A DNA stretch of 64,000 nt from Mesorhizobium amorphae (GCF_014843845.1 NZ_JHQS01000130.1:62001-126000), one strand, 5' to 3'. Counted from the stretch's first letter, positions 52,501-60,986 are shown. Notes: generated by a model from the letters alone, not told the origin. Made by a program: numbers and translations.

Positions 52501-54164
52501 CCAAGGAAGGGACGTTCTCGACGGAATTGGATCGCTTCATTGCTCGCTGGGGCGAAATCGACGATCCGTACTACAACGTCAATTTCGATCGCTCCAAGCC
52601 ATGGTTCAATCCGAAGCCGGGCTGGAACTGGCGCGATCTTCCGTCGGAGGACTATCAAGCCTGGCTCGACCGGAGGGTGGCCGCGCGCATGCCGGACACA
52701 CTAGGCCCGAGTCGAACTGAAGAACTCACCCTATCGGTGGTTACCTCGGCCTATAATACCGAACGCCGGTTCCTCCTTGAGCTTGCTCAATGCGTCAACA
52801 ACCAGAGCCATCAAAAGTTGGAGTGGATTCTGGTCGACAACGGATCAACCGATCCTGACACGGTTGCGACGCTTCAGGAAGTTGCCTCGACAAGCAATCG
52901 CGCTACCCTTGTCCGGGTGGAAAAGAACAAGGGTATTTTAGGCGGTATGCGGGTTGGTCTCGAAAACGCGACAGGCGACTACATCCTGCCGATGGATTCC
53001 GATGACCTCATTACCTCCGATGCCATGGCACTGATCTCCACCTTTCTGATCGACCACGGTCGTCCGGAATTGGTTTATTCAGACGAAGACAAATGCGGTG
53101 TGTATTCCTCGCGCTCCAGTCCCTTCATGAAGAGAGATTGGGATCCCATCATGTTCTACGGTTGCTGCTACGTGGCGCACATGTGTGCGATCCGTCGAGA
53201 CGTGGCGCTGAGACTGGAAGCGTACACGGACGACAAGGCGGATGGTTGTCACGATTGGGATACCTTCTTGAGGTTTATCCGTGATGGGGCCACTCCGATT
53301 CATATGAACGAAATTATCTATTCCTGGCGCATACACTCCCAATCGACGGCCTCAGCTGACGCGTCGGTAAAGCCTTTTACACTCACTTCGCAAAGCCACG
53401 TTCTGACGCAGCATCTCGAGCTAACGGGGCTCGCTGACCGGGTTGAAATCGTCGAAAACGCGCTGTTTGGCCACGCCGGCATGTGGCGGCTCCGGCGCAA
53501 GGCTGGCGAACTGCCAGGAACGCTCGTGATCGCAACCCGCCAAAGCGGAGCTGACGGCAAGGTCGAGGGCTCTGTGAGCACCGTATCCGAGCTGATGGAC
53601 GTCATTCGCGCAAAGTCGAGCGACTATGAATACATCGCGGTTGTGGATTCGGCGCTCGCGATCGACGCCGCTGACTGGGTTTCCGAGGCAATTGGGCTGT
53701 GTGAGGTTCAGGATGACGTCGCCTTCGTCGGCGGCACCCTGCACTCTGATAGCGCGACCATGCTCTGGACCGGAGGCTATCGCACTTACCGCAATGGCGA
53801 GATATGCCCCTACCATGGCCGCCCTTCATACCATTCGGGCTATCATGGAGAGGTCTTTTTGCAGCGCAGTGTTGACACTTTCACGCCGATGTTTTGGTTG
53901 GCTCCCGCCAAGCGCCTGGAGGATCTCTTGAGAGAGCTGCCGGCTGACCTATCGTTTGCAGAACTTTCCGGCATCCTCGCGGTCGAAGCTGCCAGGAACG
54001 GATATCGGACCGTCGTTTCGCCATTCATGAAGGCGGTTGTGCGAGGCTCCGTCGGGGAGCTACCCTATCATCCGGTGGTCAAGCATCCGTTCCCCGATGG
54101 CAAGGCATACTATCCATCGAGGATGTCGCCAACAGCAGCTTGGGAAATAGGGCCAGCAAACTAG
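49581..54164 (+). CDS. Giant fusion: sugar O-methyltransferase-like domain, coiled coil, three GT-A glycosyltransferase domains
   Basis: This 1527-residue protein has a clear order of domains. Residues 1-215 form a class I SAM-dependent domain with LLEIGVQNGGS (about 42-52), GVDID, and DDGSH (110-114) then YVVEDMHASYF, the pattern of MycE/TylF-like sugar O-methyltransferases. Residues 270-348 are a coiled coil ending in TSWRITRPLR, a motif that often links coiled coils to glycosyltransferases. Three family-2 GT-A domains follow: about 493-720 (VDDGSTDS, DHDD), 755-1010 (NDDIE) and 1060-1290 (VDNGSTDP, DSDD). The last 200 residues are unassigned. It probably builds and may also cap the glycan exported by the divergent ABC system. 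Confidence 0.9.
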   Translation: MTQRPLNELFDAHRGKVSDKWEHYLNVYERLFEPLRQKPLRLLEIGVQNGGSLEIWAKYFKHAREITGVDIDQAVGRLTFDDERISAIVADATNPEWSATLRATLDIVIDDGSHRSGDMIKSFLLLFPKLARDGIYVVEDMHASYFPELQGGLFTPGSAMSFFKRLADVVNHEHWDVDQQSWELVIPILNHHDIGPTDLTWLATIDSIEFTNSCVILRKGLPEDNRLGRERIRGEIEQVVPGRLPYDGQMYERAHFSAGASLTARTVHPEDSIANLEAEVVHLGEKMQRFSEEVQGIRERLSSAEDELSGSLEARAKLQEALASAEDTIKALKSELHSYRGEVAALRTSTSWRITRPLRAVRVIARKMARSLGSARRLISRQARAIQVLIASRKTVRLARTMHRRAGGVRPLLKIGWIVLRHEGIPGLWSRLSRAANANSPGDAWHRDVVRRSIWRQMNGNASSVLGKHIVPDFRQVSDFADSRHDPEELLFSILTPVFNTDDGALRAMLDSVADQSFGIWEHILVDDGSTDSNVVRTLKEYAAADPRFAVVECDRNHGISEATNEALRRARGKYVVLLDHDDTLHPDALLENARVIGAYPEVDLIYSDEDKTNSDGEFYAPYFKPDWSPVHLLTRMCTGHLSVYRKDFVNTVGGFRPEFDGTQDYDLALRVAEKTSKVVHIPKVLYHWRVGATSTAGDLDAKAGILERQKEALEDCFKRRGIEGSIHATNYPGNWRPVPDIPNPAPLVSIVIPTAGRDGVIRGRSTNILQNCLDSLARCTYPNFEIVVSCNEPLPAAAQEALQRFPRHKLVRYESPVFNLAEKINKAARMAQGEYLVLLNDDIEVKTPDWIESMVRICALDGVGCVGAKLLFENNTIQHAGVVFQDSGPTHAMIGRPAREYGPNLEAYLTREVVAVTGACLMVGSRLFWELNGFDESFPLNYNDLDFCLRLRDLGHSVVQEPSAVLYHFESLSKEGTFSTELDRFIARWGEIDDPYYNVNFDRSKPWFNPKPGWNWRDLPSEDYQAWLDRRVAARMPDTLGPSRTEELTLSVVTSAYNTERRFLLELAQCVNNQSHQKLEWILVDNGSTDPDTVATLQEVASTSNRATLVRVEKNKGILGGMRVGLENATGDYILPMDSDDLITSDAMALISTFLIDHGRPELVYSDEDKCGVYSSRSSPFMKRDWDPIMFYGCCYVAHMCAIRRDVALRLEAYTDDKADGCHDWDTFLRFIRDGATPIHMNEIIYSWRIHSQSTASADASVKPFTLTSQSHVLTQHLELTGLADRVEIVENALFGHAGMWRLRRKAGELPGTLVIATRQSGADGKVEGSVSTVSELMDVIRAKSSDYEYIAVVDSALAIDAADWVSEAIGLCEVQDDVAFVGGTLHSDSATMLWTGGYRTYRNGEICPYHGRPSYHSGYHGEVFLQRSVDTFTPMFWLAPAKRLEDLLRELPADLSFAELSGILAVEAARNGYRTVVSPFMKAVVRGSVGELPYHPVVKHPFPDGKAYYPSRMSPTAAWEIGPAN

Positions 54165-54206
54165 GCGCTCGCAGTCGACGCCTTCCCGGATCTATGGAGC
54201 TTATGA

Positions 54207-54977
54207 ATGAAAGCGGTGATACTCGCCGGCGGACTCGGTACACGATTGGCGGAAGAGACGTCTATTCGACCCAAGCCATTGGTAGAAATTGGCGGCCGAC
54301 CGATTCTTTGGCATATTATGAAGAGTTATTCGGCACACGGTATAAATGAATTTATAGTTTGTTGCGGTTATAAAGGATATATGATCAAGGAATATTTTGC
54401 AAATTACTTCCTGCATATGTGTGACGTAACTTTTGACATTGCAAAAAACCAGATGGTAACTCATCAGAGTCGAGCCGAGGATTGGAAGGTTACGCTTATT
54501 GACACTGGAGATAGCACCATGACGGGAGGACGCCTTCGTCGCGTGCGTGAATACATAGGCGATGAGACTTTCTGCTTCACCTATGGCGACGGCGTTGGTG
54601 ACATAGACATTGCGGCAACCATTGAGTTTCATCGTCATCACGGCAAACTCGCAACGCTTACGGCCGCGACACCGCCCGGCCGCTTCGGCGCGCTTAACCT
54701 GGACGGTGATGACGTCAAATCATTTCAGGAAAAACCAAAGGCCGATGGGGGAGTGATCAACGCAGGGTTCTTCGTATTGGAGCCGCAAGTGATCGACCGC
54801 ATCTCCGGCGACGCAACGGTTTGGGAGAGGGAGCCACTCGAGACCCTCGCGTCGGACGGTCAACTTGCTGCCTGGCGCCACAATGGCTTCTGGCAGCCCA
54901 TGGACACGTTGCGTGATCGCCACCAGCTCGAGGCGTTGTGGGAGGGCGGCAAGGCGCCATGGCGAGTGTGGCAATGA
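54207..54977 (+). CDS. rfbF: Glucose-1-phosphate cytidylyltransferase
   Basis: A 256-residue RfbF that forms CDP-glucose from glucose-1-phosphate and CTP. The nucleotide loop is ILAGGLGTRLAEETSIRPKP, then GGRPILWHIMK, CCGYKGYMIKEYF, YGDGVGDIDI, and GVINAGFFVLEP. GGAG sits seven bases before the ATG at 54207. The first part of the gene is strikingly AT-rich (32% GC over 54301-54420), while the end is near normal. The stop overlaps rfbG. Confidence 0.96.
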   Translation: MKAVILAGGLGTRLAEETSIRPKPLVEIGGRPILWHIMKSYSAHGINEFIVCCGYKGYMIKEYFANYFLHMCDVTFDIAKNQMVTHQSRAEDWKVTLIDTGDSTMTGGRLRRVREYIGDETFCFTYGDGVGDIDIAATIEFHRHHGKLATLTAATPPGRFGALNLDGDDVKSFQEKPKADGGVINAGFFVLEPQVIDRISGDATVWEREPLETLASDGQLAAWRHNGFWQPMDTLRDRHQLEALWEGGKAPWRVWQ

Positions 54978-56050
54978 CAACCGTCAATCCCAACCCGGAC
55001 TTCTGGGCCGGCAAAAGAGTTCTTGTTACGGGCCACACCGGCTTCAAGGGCGGCTGGATTTGTATTTGGCTTTCGATGATGGGGGCCAGGATCACCGGCC
55101 TCTCGTTGGACCCGGACACCAGCCCATCGCTCTATGACATCGCCGGAGTGAGCACGTTCCTAGATTCAGACTTGCGCTGCGACATTCGCGACGCCGGCAA
55201 GCTACGCGACGCAGTTTTGTCGGCAGCGCCCGAAATCGTGCTGCATCTGGCGGCCCAACCGCTGGTGCGCCGCTCATATTCCGACCCGCTTGCAACCTAT
55301 GCAACGAACGTAATGGGCACGGCACATCTCCTGGAGGCCGTCCGACATACGCCATCCGTCAAGGTGGTCGTCAACGTCACCACCGATAAATGTTACGAGA
55401 ATCGCGAATGGGTTTGGGCCTATCGCGAGGACGAGGCGATGGGAGGTCACGACCCCTATTCGAGCAGCAAAGGCTGCTCCGAACTTGTGACCGCGGCTTA
55501 TCGCCGTTCGTTCCTGGCCGCCGCCGGCGTTGGCGTCGCGACTGCCCGTGCCGGCAATGTGATAGGCGGCGGAGACTGGTCGGCAGACAGGTTGGTACCA
55601 GATTTTCTACGCGCCATCGACCGCAATGAAACACTCGTCATCCGTTCGCCCGAAGCGACCCGTCCTTGGCAACACGTGCTCGAGCCATTGTCTGGCTATC
55701 TGTTGGTGGCCGAAGCATTGTGGCGCGACAATGTCGGCTTCGCCGAAGGCTGGAATTTTGGACCGGACGAGGATGACGCCAAGCCGGTACGCTGGATCGT
55801 CGAGACACTGCACGCCTTACGTCCGCAGACGCGCTGGGAGATTTTCGACGGCGAGCGCCCGCACGAGGCAGGTATGCTGACCCTGTCGAGTTCAAAGGCC
55901 CGAGTCAGATTGAAATGGCAGCCCCGCTGGAGACTTCGTCGCGCGCTCGAAGAGACGGTTCGATGGCATGACGCCTGGACGCGCGGCCAAGACATGGCTG
56001 AGCTGTGTCGGGAACAGATCGGCAGCTATCTGGATAGCCCCGTCCCATGA
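54974..56050 (+). CDS. rfbG: CDP-glucose 4,6-dehydratase
   Basis: A 358-residue extended SDR making CDP-4-keto-6-deoxyglucose. The NAD loop is VTGHTGFKGGW, typical of RfbG, with VVNVTTDKCYEN, YSSSKGCSELV and GGGDWSADRLVPD. I chose the ATG at 54974, overlapping the rfbF stop; an ATG five codons earlier (54959) has an AAGG in front and is also possible. No RfbH-type 3-dehydratase gene follows, so the 3-hydroxyl should be kept. Confidence 0.96.
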   Translation: MTTVNPNPDFWAGKRVLVTGHTGFKGGWICIWLSMMGARITGLSLDPDTSPSLYDIAGVSTFLDSDLRCDIRDAGKLRDAVLSAAPEIVLHLAAQPLVRRSYSDPLATYATNVMGTAHLLEAVRHTPSVKVVVNVTTDKCYENREWVWAYREDEAMGGHDPYSSSKGCSELVTAAYRRSFLAAAGVGVATARAGNVIGGGDWSADRLVPDFLRAIDRNETLVIRSPEATRPWQHVLEPLSGYLLVAEALWRDNVGFAEGWNFGPDEDDAKPVRWIVETLHALRPQTRWEIFDGERPHEAGMLTLSSSKARVRLKWQPRWRLRRALEETVRWHDAWTRGQDMAELCREQIGSYLDSPVP

Positions 56051-56610
56051 GCGCGCGTTTTTCCGTCGAGCAAACGCCCCTGACCGGGCTTCTGTTGATT
56101 GCGCGGAAGGTCATCGGCGATCACCGCGGCTACTTGGAGCGGTTGTTCTGCACCACCGAGTTTGCCTCTTTCCTCGATGGGCGCAAGATTGCCCAGGTCA
56201 ATCACACGTTGACACGAAACACCGGAGCGGCACGCGGCATGCATTTTCAGCGTGAGCCCCATCAAGAAACGAAGATCGTGTCGTGTTTGCGCGGCGAGGT
56301 CTTCGACGTTGCAGTCGATCTTCGGAAGGGGTCTGCCACATTTGGCAAATGGTATGGCGCTGTTCTAAGCGCCGAAAACCACAACAGTCTCTACATTCCC
56401 GAGGGCTTCGCCCATGGCTTTCAGACGCTATGCAGCGATTGCGAGATGCTCTATTTTCACACAGCTCCCTACTCGGCCGAGGCGGAGGACGCCGTCAACA
56501 TGCTCGATCCCGCATTCGGTATCGAGTGGCCATTGACGATCACTGAGCGCTCAACTCGCGACGAAGGCCATCCTTTCATCACAAGCGCATTCGAGAGTTT
56601 GAAGACATGA
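56047..56610 (+). CDS. RmlC-like NDP-4-keto-6-deoxyhexose epimerase
   Basis: A 187-residue cupin related to dTDP-4-dehydrorhamnose 3,5-epimerase: GDHRGYLERLF, VNHTLTRNTGAARGMHFQ (catalytic His), RGEVFDVAVDLRKGS, IPEGFAHGFQTL, and LDPAFGIEWP. It is clearly divergent from the rhamnose RfbC at 44972. Between rfbG and a C-methyltransferase, its substrate is probably CDP-4-keto-6-deoxyglucose, epimerised at C3, C5 or both. Overlaps on both sides (ATGA) show tight coupling. Confidence 0.9.
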   Translation: MSARFSVEQTPLTGLLLIARKVIGDHRGYLERLFCTTEFASFLDGRKIAQVNHTLTRNTGAARGMHFQREPHQETKIVSCLRGEVFDVAVDLRKGSATFGKWYGAVLSAENHNSLYIPEGFAHGFQTLCSDCEMLYFHTAPYSAEAEDAVNMLDPAFGIEWPLTITERSTRDEGHPFITSAFESLKT

Positions 56611-57833
56611 TTTGTAGACACTGCCGTGCACCGGTCACGCAGAGCTTCGTCGACCTAGGCAGCGCCCCCCCTTCGAACGCATATCTAACTGCAGAGGCAA
56701 TGCGGGGTCCGGAGAAATGGTTTCCGCTCCGCGTTCTCGTTTGCACTCAATGCTGGCTGGTGCAAACAGAGGATTTTGCCAGGTTTGACGAACTATTTGA
56801 TCAGGAATATGCGTATTTCTCTAGCTTTTCGGCCTCCTGGCTTAGGCATTCCAAACATTATTGTGAGGCAATGACTGCACGGTTCGGCCTCAGCCCCGCT
56901 AGCCACGTGGTTGAAGTTGCCGCCAATGACGGCTATCTGTTGCAATATTTCAAGGCAGCCGCCATTCCATGTCTTGGCATCGAACCTACTGAAAGCACTG
57001 CTAGAGCAGCGCGCGAAAAGGGGATCGACATAGTCCAGTCGTTTTTCGGCGAGGCACTCGGTCAAAAGCTAGCGAACGAGGGCCTGGGTGCTGACCTTAC
57101 CGCCGCGAACAATGTGCTCGCTCACGTGCCGGATATCAATGATTTCGTGAAGGGGTTTGCGAGGATCTTGAAACCGAACGGCGTTTCGACTTTCGAATTT
57201 CCTTCTCTGCTCAATCTGCGTGATCTCGTCCAGTTCGATACGATTTATCATGAGCATTTCTCCTATCTATCTTTAACCGCAGTAGATCAAATATTCGACG
57301 CGAATGGCTTGTCTGTCTTCGATGTTGAAGAGTTGTCGACTCATGGTGGCAGCTTGCGTGTATTCGCGCAGAGGAAAGACACGGGGAAGCGCGAAAAACG
57401 CACCTCTGTTGAGGCGATGCTGGAGCGTGAGAGGGCTGCGGGCCTCACTTCTCGCGAAGGTTATGCCGGTTTCCAGGCGAGAACCAATCATGCAAAGAAC
57501 GCGCTGCTTTCATTTCTCATAGCAGCGCGGGACGACGGAAAGAAGGTCGTCGCCTACGGTGCCGCTGCAAAGGGTAACACATTCCTCAACTACGCCGGTA
57601 TTCGGCCAGATCTGATAAGCGTTGTCGTGGACCTCAATCCTGCCAAGCAGGGGAAGTTCATGCCAGGAAGCAGGATTCCAATCGCCGGCGAGGAAAAGAT
57701 CCGCGACGAAAAGCCAGACTACATAGTTATCCTTCCATGGAATCTGTCTGAAGAGATAACCAGCCAACTTGCATACGTCCGCGAATGGGGTGCAAGCTTC
57801 GTGACGTCCATACCCGAACTCAAGGTATTTTGA
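56607..57833 (+). CDS. NDP-sugar C-methyltransferase (TcaB9/TylCIII-like)
   Basis: A 408-residue member of the zinc-containing sugar C-methyltransferases. The N-terminal zinc site is CRHC (3-6) plus VCTQC; the SAM domain has VVEVAANDGYLLQYF and GIEP; the catalytic motif is Y214-H-E-H217 (YHEHFSYLSL), as in TcaB9. A C-terminal domain has AYGAAAKGNTFLNY and ends with a typical PWNL segment. These enzymes add a methyl group to C3 (or C5) next to a 4-keto group. Overlap with both neighbours supports a joint pathway. Confidence 0.94.
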   Translation: MICRHCRAPVTQSFVDLGSAPPSNAYLTAEAMRGPEKWFPLRVLVCTQCWLVQTEDFARFDELFDQEYAYFSSFSASWLRHSKHYCEAMTARFGLSPASHVVEVAANDGYLLQYFKAAAIPCLGIEPTESTARAAREKGIDIVQSFFGEALGQKLANEGLGADLTAANNVLAHVPDINDFVKGFARILKPNGVSTFEFPSLLNLRDLVQFDTIYHEHFSYLSLTAVDQIFDANGLSVFDVEELSTHGGSLRVFAQRKDTGKREKRTSVEAMLERERAAGLTSREGYAGFQARTNHAKNALLSFLIAARDDGKKVVAYGAAAKGNTFLNYAGIRPDLISVVVDLNPAKQGKFMPGSRIPIAGEEKIRDEKPDYIVILPWNLSEEITSQLAYVREWGASFVTSIPELKVF

Positions 57834-58723
57834 TGCGCGTCGCGGTAACAGGCGCGACAGGCTTTATTGGACGTCATGTCCTGGCCGAACTGTGTCGGCG
57901 CGGCCATGAAACGACAGCGTGCGTGCGCGACGCTTCGCGCCTGCCGGATGAATTCGTGCAGATGGGGACGGAAGTCCGGCAGATTGCCATAGGCGCTGGC
58001 GACGAGCCTGACTGGCCGAGCTTAGGTTCGCCGGACGTGCTTATCCATCTCGCATGGGATGGATTGCCGAACTATCACTCGCTGCACCATTTTGAGAAAG
58101 AGTTGCCGGCCCAGTACTCATTCCTCGCTCGACTCGTAAAGACCGGATTGCCCGCGCTAACTGTGACAGGAACTTGCTTCGAATATGGTATGCAATCTGG
58201 TGCTCTCGGTGAGGAGACCATATGCTTGCCGAGCAATTGCTACGGATTTGCCAAGAACACCTTATACAAGCAATTGCAATTTCTATCGGCCCAACATAGC
58301 TTTAATCTCGTTTGGGCGAGGTTATTTTATCTGTATGGTGACGGTCAGTCCTCCAACTCGCTTCTTTCGCAATTGCGTAATGCGGTTACAGAAAGAAAGA
58401 AAGTCTTCGACATGTCCGGCGGTGAGCAGTTACGCGACTATCTGCCGGTGACGACCGTTTCAAGGTTTCTTGCTATACTTGCGACGCTGGGGCAAGACAT
58501 TGGCCCGATCAACATCTGCTCGGGGAAGCCGATTTCGGTTCGCACGTTGGTTGAGACCTGGATTCGGGAATATGGCTGGAAGATAGACCTCAACCTTGGC
58601 CACTATCCCTATCCAGACTATGAGCCGCTGGCCTTCTGGGGAAAGACCGACAAGCTTTCGACTATCATCTCCATAGCCGATGCGGTTCAACCCGCTTCGA
58701 TGGAAGTATCAAAAGCGCCCTGA
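57833..58723 (+). CDS. NAD-dependent epimerase/reductase, probable 4-ketoreductase of the CDP-sugar pathway
   Basis: A 296-residue extended SDR with VTGATGFIGRHVLAEL, HLAWDGLPNY, and YGFAK as YxxxK. Its TGATG overlap with the methyltransferase gene puts it last in the operon, the usual place for the 4-ketoreductase of a deoxysugar pathway. It resembles the CDP-paratose/abequose synthase type in outline; the stereochemistry of reduction cannot be read from sequence. GC is about 42% over 58261-58380. Confidence 0.88.
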   Translation: MRVAVTGATGFIGRHVLAELCRRGHETTACVRDASRLPDEFVQMGTEVRQIAIGAGDEPDWPSLGSPDVLIHLAWDGLPNYHSLHHFEKELPAQYSFLARLVKTGLPALTVTGTCFEYGMQSGALGEETICLPSNCYGFAKNTLYKQLQFLSAQHSFNLVWARLFYLYGDGQSSNSLLSQLRNAVTERKKVFDMSGGEQLRDYLPVTTVSRFLAILATLGQDIGPINICSGKPISVRTLVETWIREYGWKIDLNLGHYPYPDYEPLAFWGKTDKLSTIISIADAVQPASMEVSKAP

Positions 58724-58975
58724 GCGCAAATGCCTTTGCCGCTGCCTTCTATGACGGCTGCAGCGGAGCCTGGGCACTGTGGCAGCCCTGCACCCCAGTC
58801 TCTTAACCCCACCTCTTTGCGAAAATTCTCTGGCGATGCCCCCAACTCCGCGCTATGCGATAGAGGGCGGCGGGTTGAAGATTTGGCACTCTGATAGGTG
58901 GCCGGTGGCGGATGACAGTCGATCTGGCGCCACTTTAGCGCTACTATCTTCGCGCCTGGAGTTCAGTACTGGCCA

Positions 58976-60964
58976 ATGACCTCATACGTAGAAGCCGTGT
59001 CCGGACTTCGGCCGAAGATACGGCGCGCCATCATCATGCTTCAGGACATCGTCATGGTCCTGATCGCGATGGTGCTCAGCCTGGTGCTGTCGCGGTCGAA
59101 TCTTTCGTTCGATACGTTCTCACCTACGGGCCTGGCATTCTGGGCGAGCATTGTCGTTCTCAGCCATTTGCTGTTCAGATATTGCGGCCTCTACAACACC
59201 GTGTGGCGGTTCGCCTCGACGCCCGACTTCTTCAACATCCTGAAGGGCTGCGCGACCTTGACTGTGCTGCTCTATAGCGCCTCGCTGGCGTTTCGCGCCT
59301 TCCAGCCGGTGATCGGCCTCAACGAGCGCCAGTTCATCGTCTTCTTCCTGGTCTCCTTCACCATCATATCGGCGCCCCGGCTCTACTACCGGTTCCTTCG
59401 CGACGGCGCGAGCTGGCGTATCCTCGGCCGCAGCACCAACAACAAGCTGGTCAAGCAGGCACTGTTCATCGGCAGGCTGAGCGAGGCCGACGTGATCATC
59501 CGTTTCACGCGCACGGCGCAGCCGGCCGAGTATGCCATCGCCGGCATCATGGCCATCGAGAGCGAGGCGCGGCGGGGCACGCGGATCCAGGGCGTTCCGG
59601 TGGTGGCGCTCCGCCCGCGCCTTGTCGAAGTGCTGGAGGAATACACCAAGGGCACCGAGAATCTCGACCTGCTGATTTTCGGCAACGGCGCCGAACGCGA
59701 GATCGAGGAGTATTCGGAGCTGGTTCGCGTCGCCCGCCACAGCGGCATTGCCGTCGTTCAGTTCTCCGGCTTCTCGGAGCTCGGGCAGGGCGGCAAGCTG
59801 GTCCTCGACGCGGTCGAGATGGAAACGATCCTGCGCCGCTCGACCGTTCCGCCCGACATCGAGCGTATCGGCGCTTTCGTCAGCGGCAAGCGCGTCCTGG
59901 TGACGGGGGGGGCCGGCTCCATCGGCCGCATCCTGGTCAAGCGCTCGCTGGAACTCGGCGCCGAGGCCGTTCTGGTCGCCGATATCTCGGAATTCGGCAT
60001 TTTCCAGCTCGACCAGTCCATCGAGGAAAAGGACCATGATCGGCTGAAGTGCCGCATCATCGATGTCACCGACCGGCGCCAGATGACGCGCGTCGTCAGC
60101 GAATTCAAGCCGGCCATCATCTTCCATGCCGCGGCGCTGAAGCACGTGCCGCTGCTCGAGGAGAACTGGGAATCGGCCATTCAGACCAACATTTTCGGAA
60201 CGCTCGCCTGCGCCGAAGTCGCCGCCAAATGCGGGGTGCCGCAGTTCCTGCTGATTTCGAGCGACAAGGCGGTCGACCCCACCTCGGTGCTCGGCATCAC
60301 CAAAAGGGCGGCCGAGCAGATCGTCAGTTCCTTGCATGGGACGCATGCCACCGGGCTCGGCGGGCGTCGCTCCGGCACCAAATTCATCGCCGTGCGTTTT
60401 GGCAACGTGTTTGGCTCCAACGGCTCCGTGGCCACCATCTTCCAGGCGCAGATCGAGGCGGGTGGCCCAGTCACCATCACCGACCGGCGCATGACGCGCT
60501 ATTTCATGACCGTGGCCGAGGCCGTCGACCTTGTCATCATGTCGGCCGCGGATTCGGAGCGGCGCGAGGGCAAGGACGACTATGCCATCTATATGCTCGA
60601 CATGGGCAAGCCCGTGCCGATCCTCGAGGTCGCCGAAACCATGATCCGCATGGCCGGCAAGAGCCCCTACACCGACATTCCAATCCGTTTCACCGGCATC
60701 AGGCCCGGCGAGAAGCTGCACGAGACGCTTCAGGGCGAGAACGAGGAGGTCGTCAAGCTCGATATTGCCAAGATTTTCGGCCTGCGGACCGATGTCGTGG
60801 AATGGCCCAGGATCCAGGCCGCGCTGACGATGCTGCAGGCGGCAATGCGTGACCAGGACAAGGCGGCGGCACTAGAGGTGCTGGCGGCGCTGTATCAGGC
60901 GGAAAAACCAATCGGCGGCGCACCCCAGGAAACCAGACCGAAAACAGTCGGACAAGTCGGCTAG
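58976..60964 (+). CDS. FlaA1/WbpM-like nucleotide-sugar 4,6-dehydratase (WreV-like)
   Basis: A 662-residue protein with four or five N-terminal membrane helices, a CoA-binding-like domain, and an SDR dehydratase domain from about residue 305 (VTGGAGSIGRIL). The active-site segment SSDKAVDPTSVLG replaces YxxxK, as in WbpM and FlaA1. It probably converts UDP-GlcNAc to UDP-4-keto-6-deoxy-GlcNAc. Together with the small transferase and reductase downstream it recalls the WreV-WreU-WreQ set for QuiNAc in Rhizobium etli. GC returns to the high level of the flanks. Confidence 0.94.
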   Translation: MTSYVEAVSGLRPKIRRAIIMLQDIVMVLIAMVLSLVLSRSNLSFDTFSPTGLAFWASIVVLSHLLFRYCGLYNTVWRFASTPDFFNILKGCATLTVLLYSASLAFRAFQPVIGLNERQFIVFFLVSFTIISAPRLYYRFLRDGASWRILGRSTNNKLVKQALFIGRLSEADVIIRFTRTAQPAEYAIAGIMAIESEARRGTRIQGVPVVALRPRLVEVLEEYTKGTENLDLLIFGNGAEREIEEYSELVRVARHSGIAVVQFSGFSELGQGGKLVLDAVEMETILRRSTVPPDIERIGAFVSGKRVLVTGGAGSIGRILVKRSLELGAEAVLVADISEFGIFQLDQSIEEKDHDRLKCRIIDVTDRRQMTRVVSEFKPAIIFHAAALKHVPLLEENWESAIQTNIFGTLACAEVAAKCGVPQFLLISSDKAVDPTSVLGITKRAAEQIVSSLHGTHATGLGGRRSGTKFIAVRFGNVFGSNGSVATIFQAQIEAGGPVTITDRRMTRYFMTVAEAVDLVIMSAADSERREGKDDYAIYMLDMGKPVPILEVAETMIRMAGKSPYTDIPIRFTGIRPGEKLHETLQGENEEVVKLDIAKIFGLRTDVVEWPRIQAALTMLQAAMRDQDKAAALEVLAALYQAEKPIGGAPQETRPKTVGQVG

Positions 60965-60986
60965 ACTCTGTCGCAGATGGCCGTGA

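Noticed and set aside
58724..58975. Possible small gene of 66 codons between the CDP-sugar operon and the FlaA1-like gene
   Set aside because: The frame has no ribosome-binding site and no recognisable features, and it ends just inside the next gene. I treat the 252 bases as non-coding.
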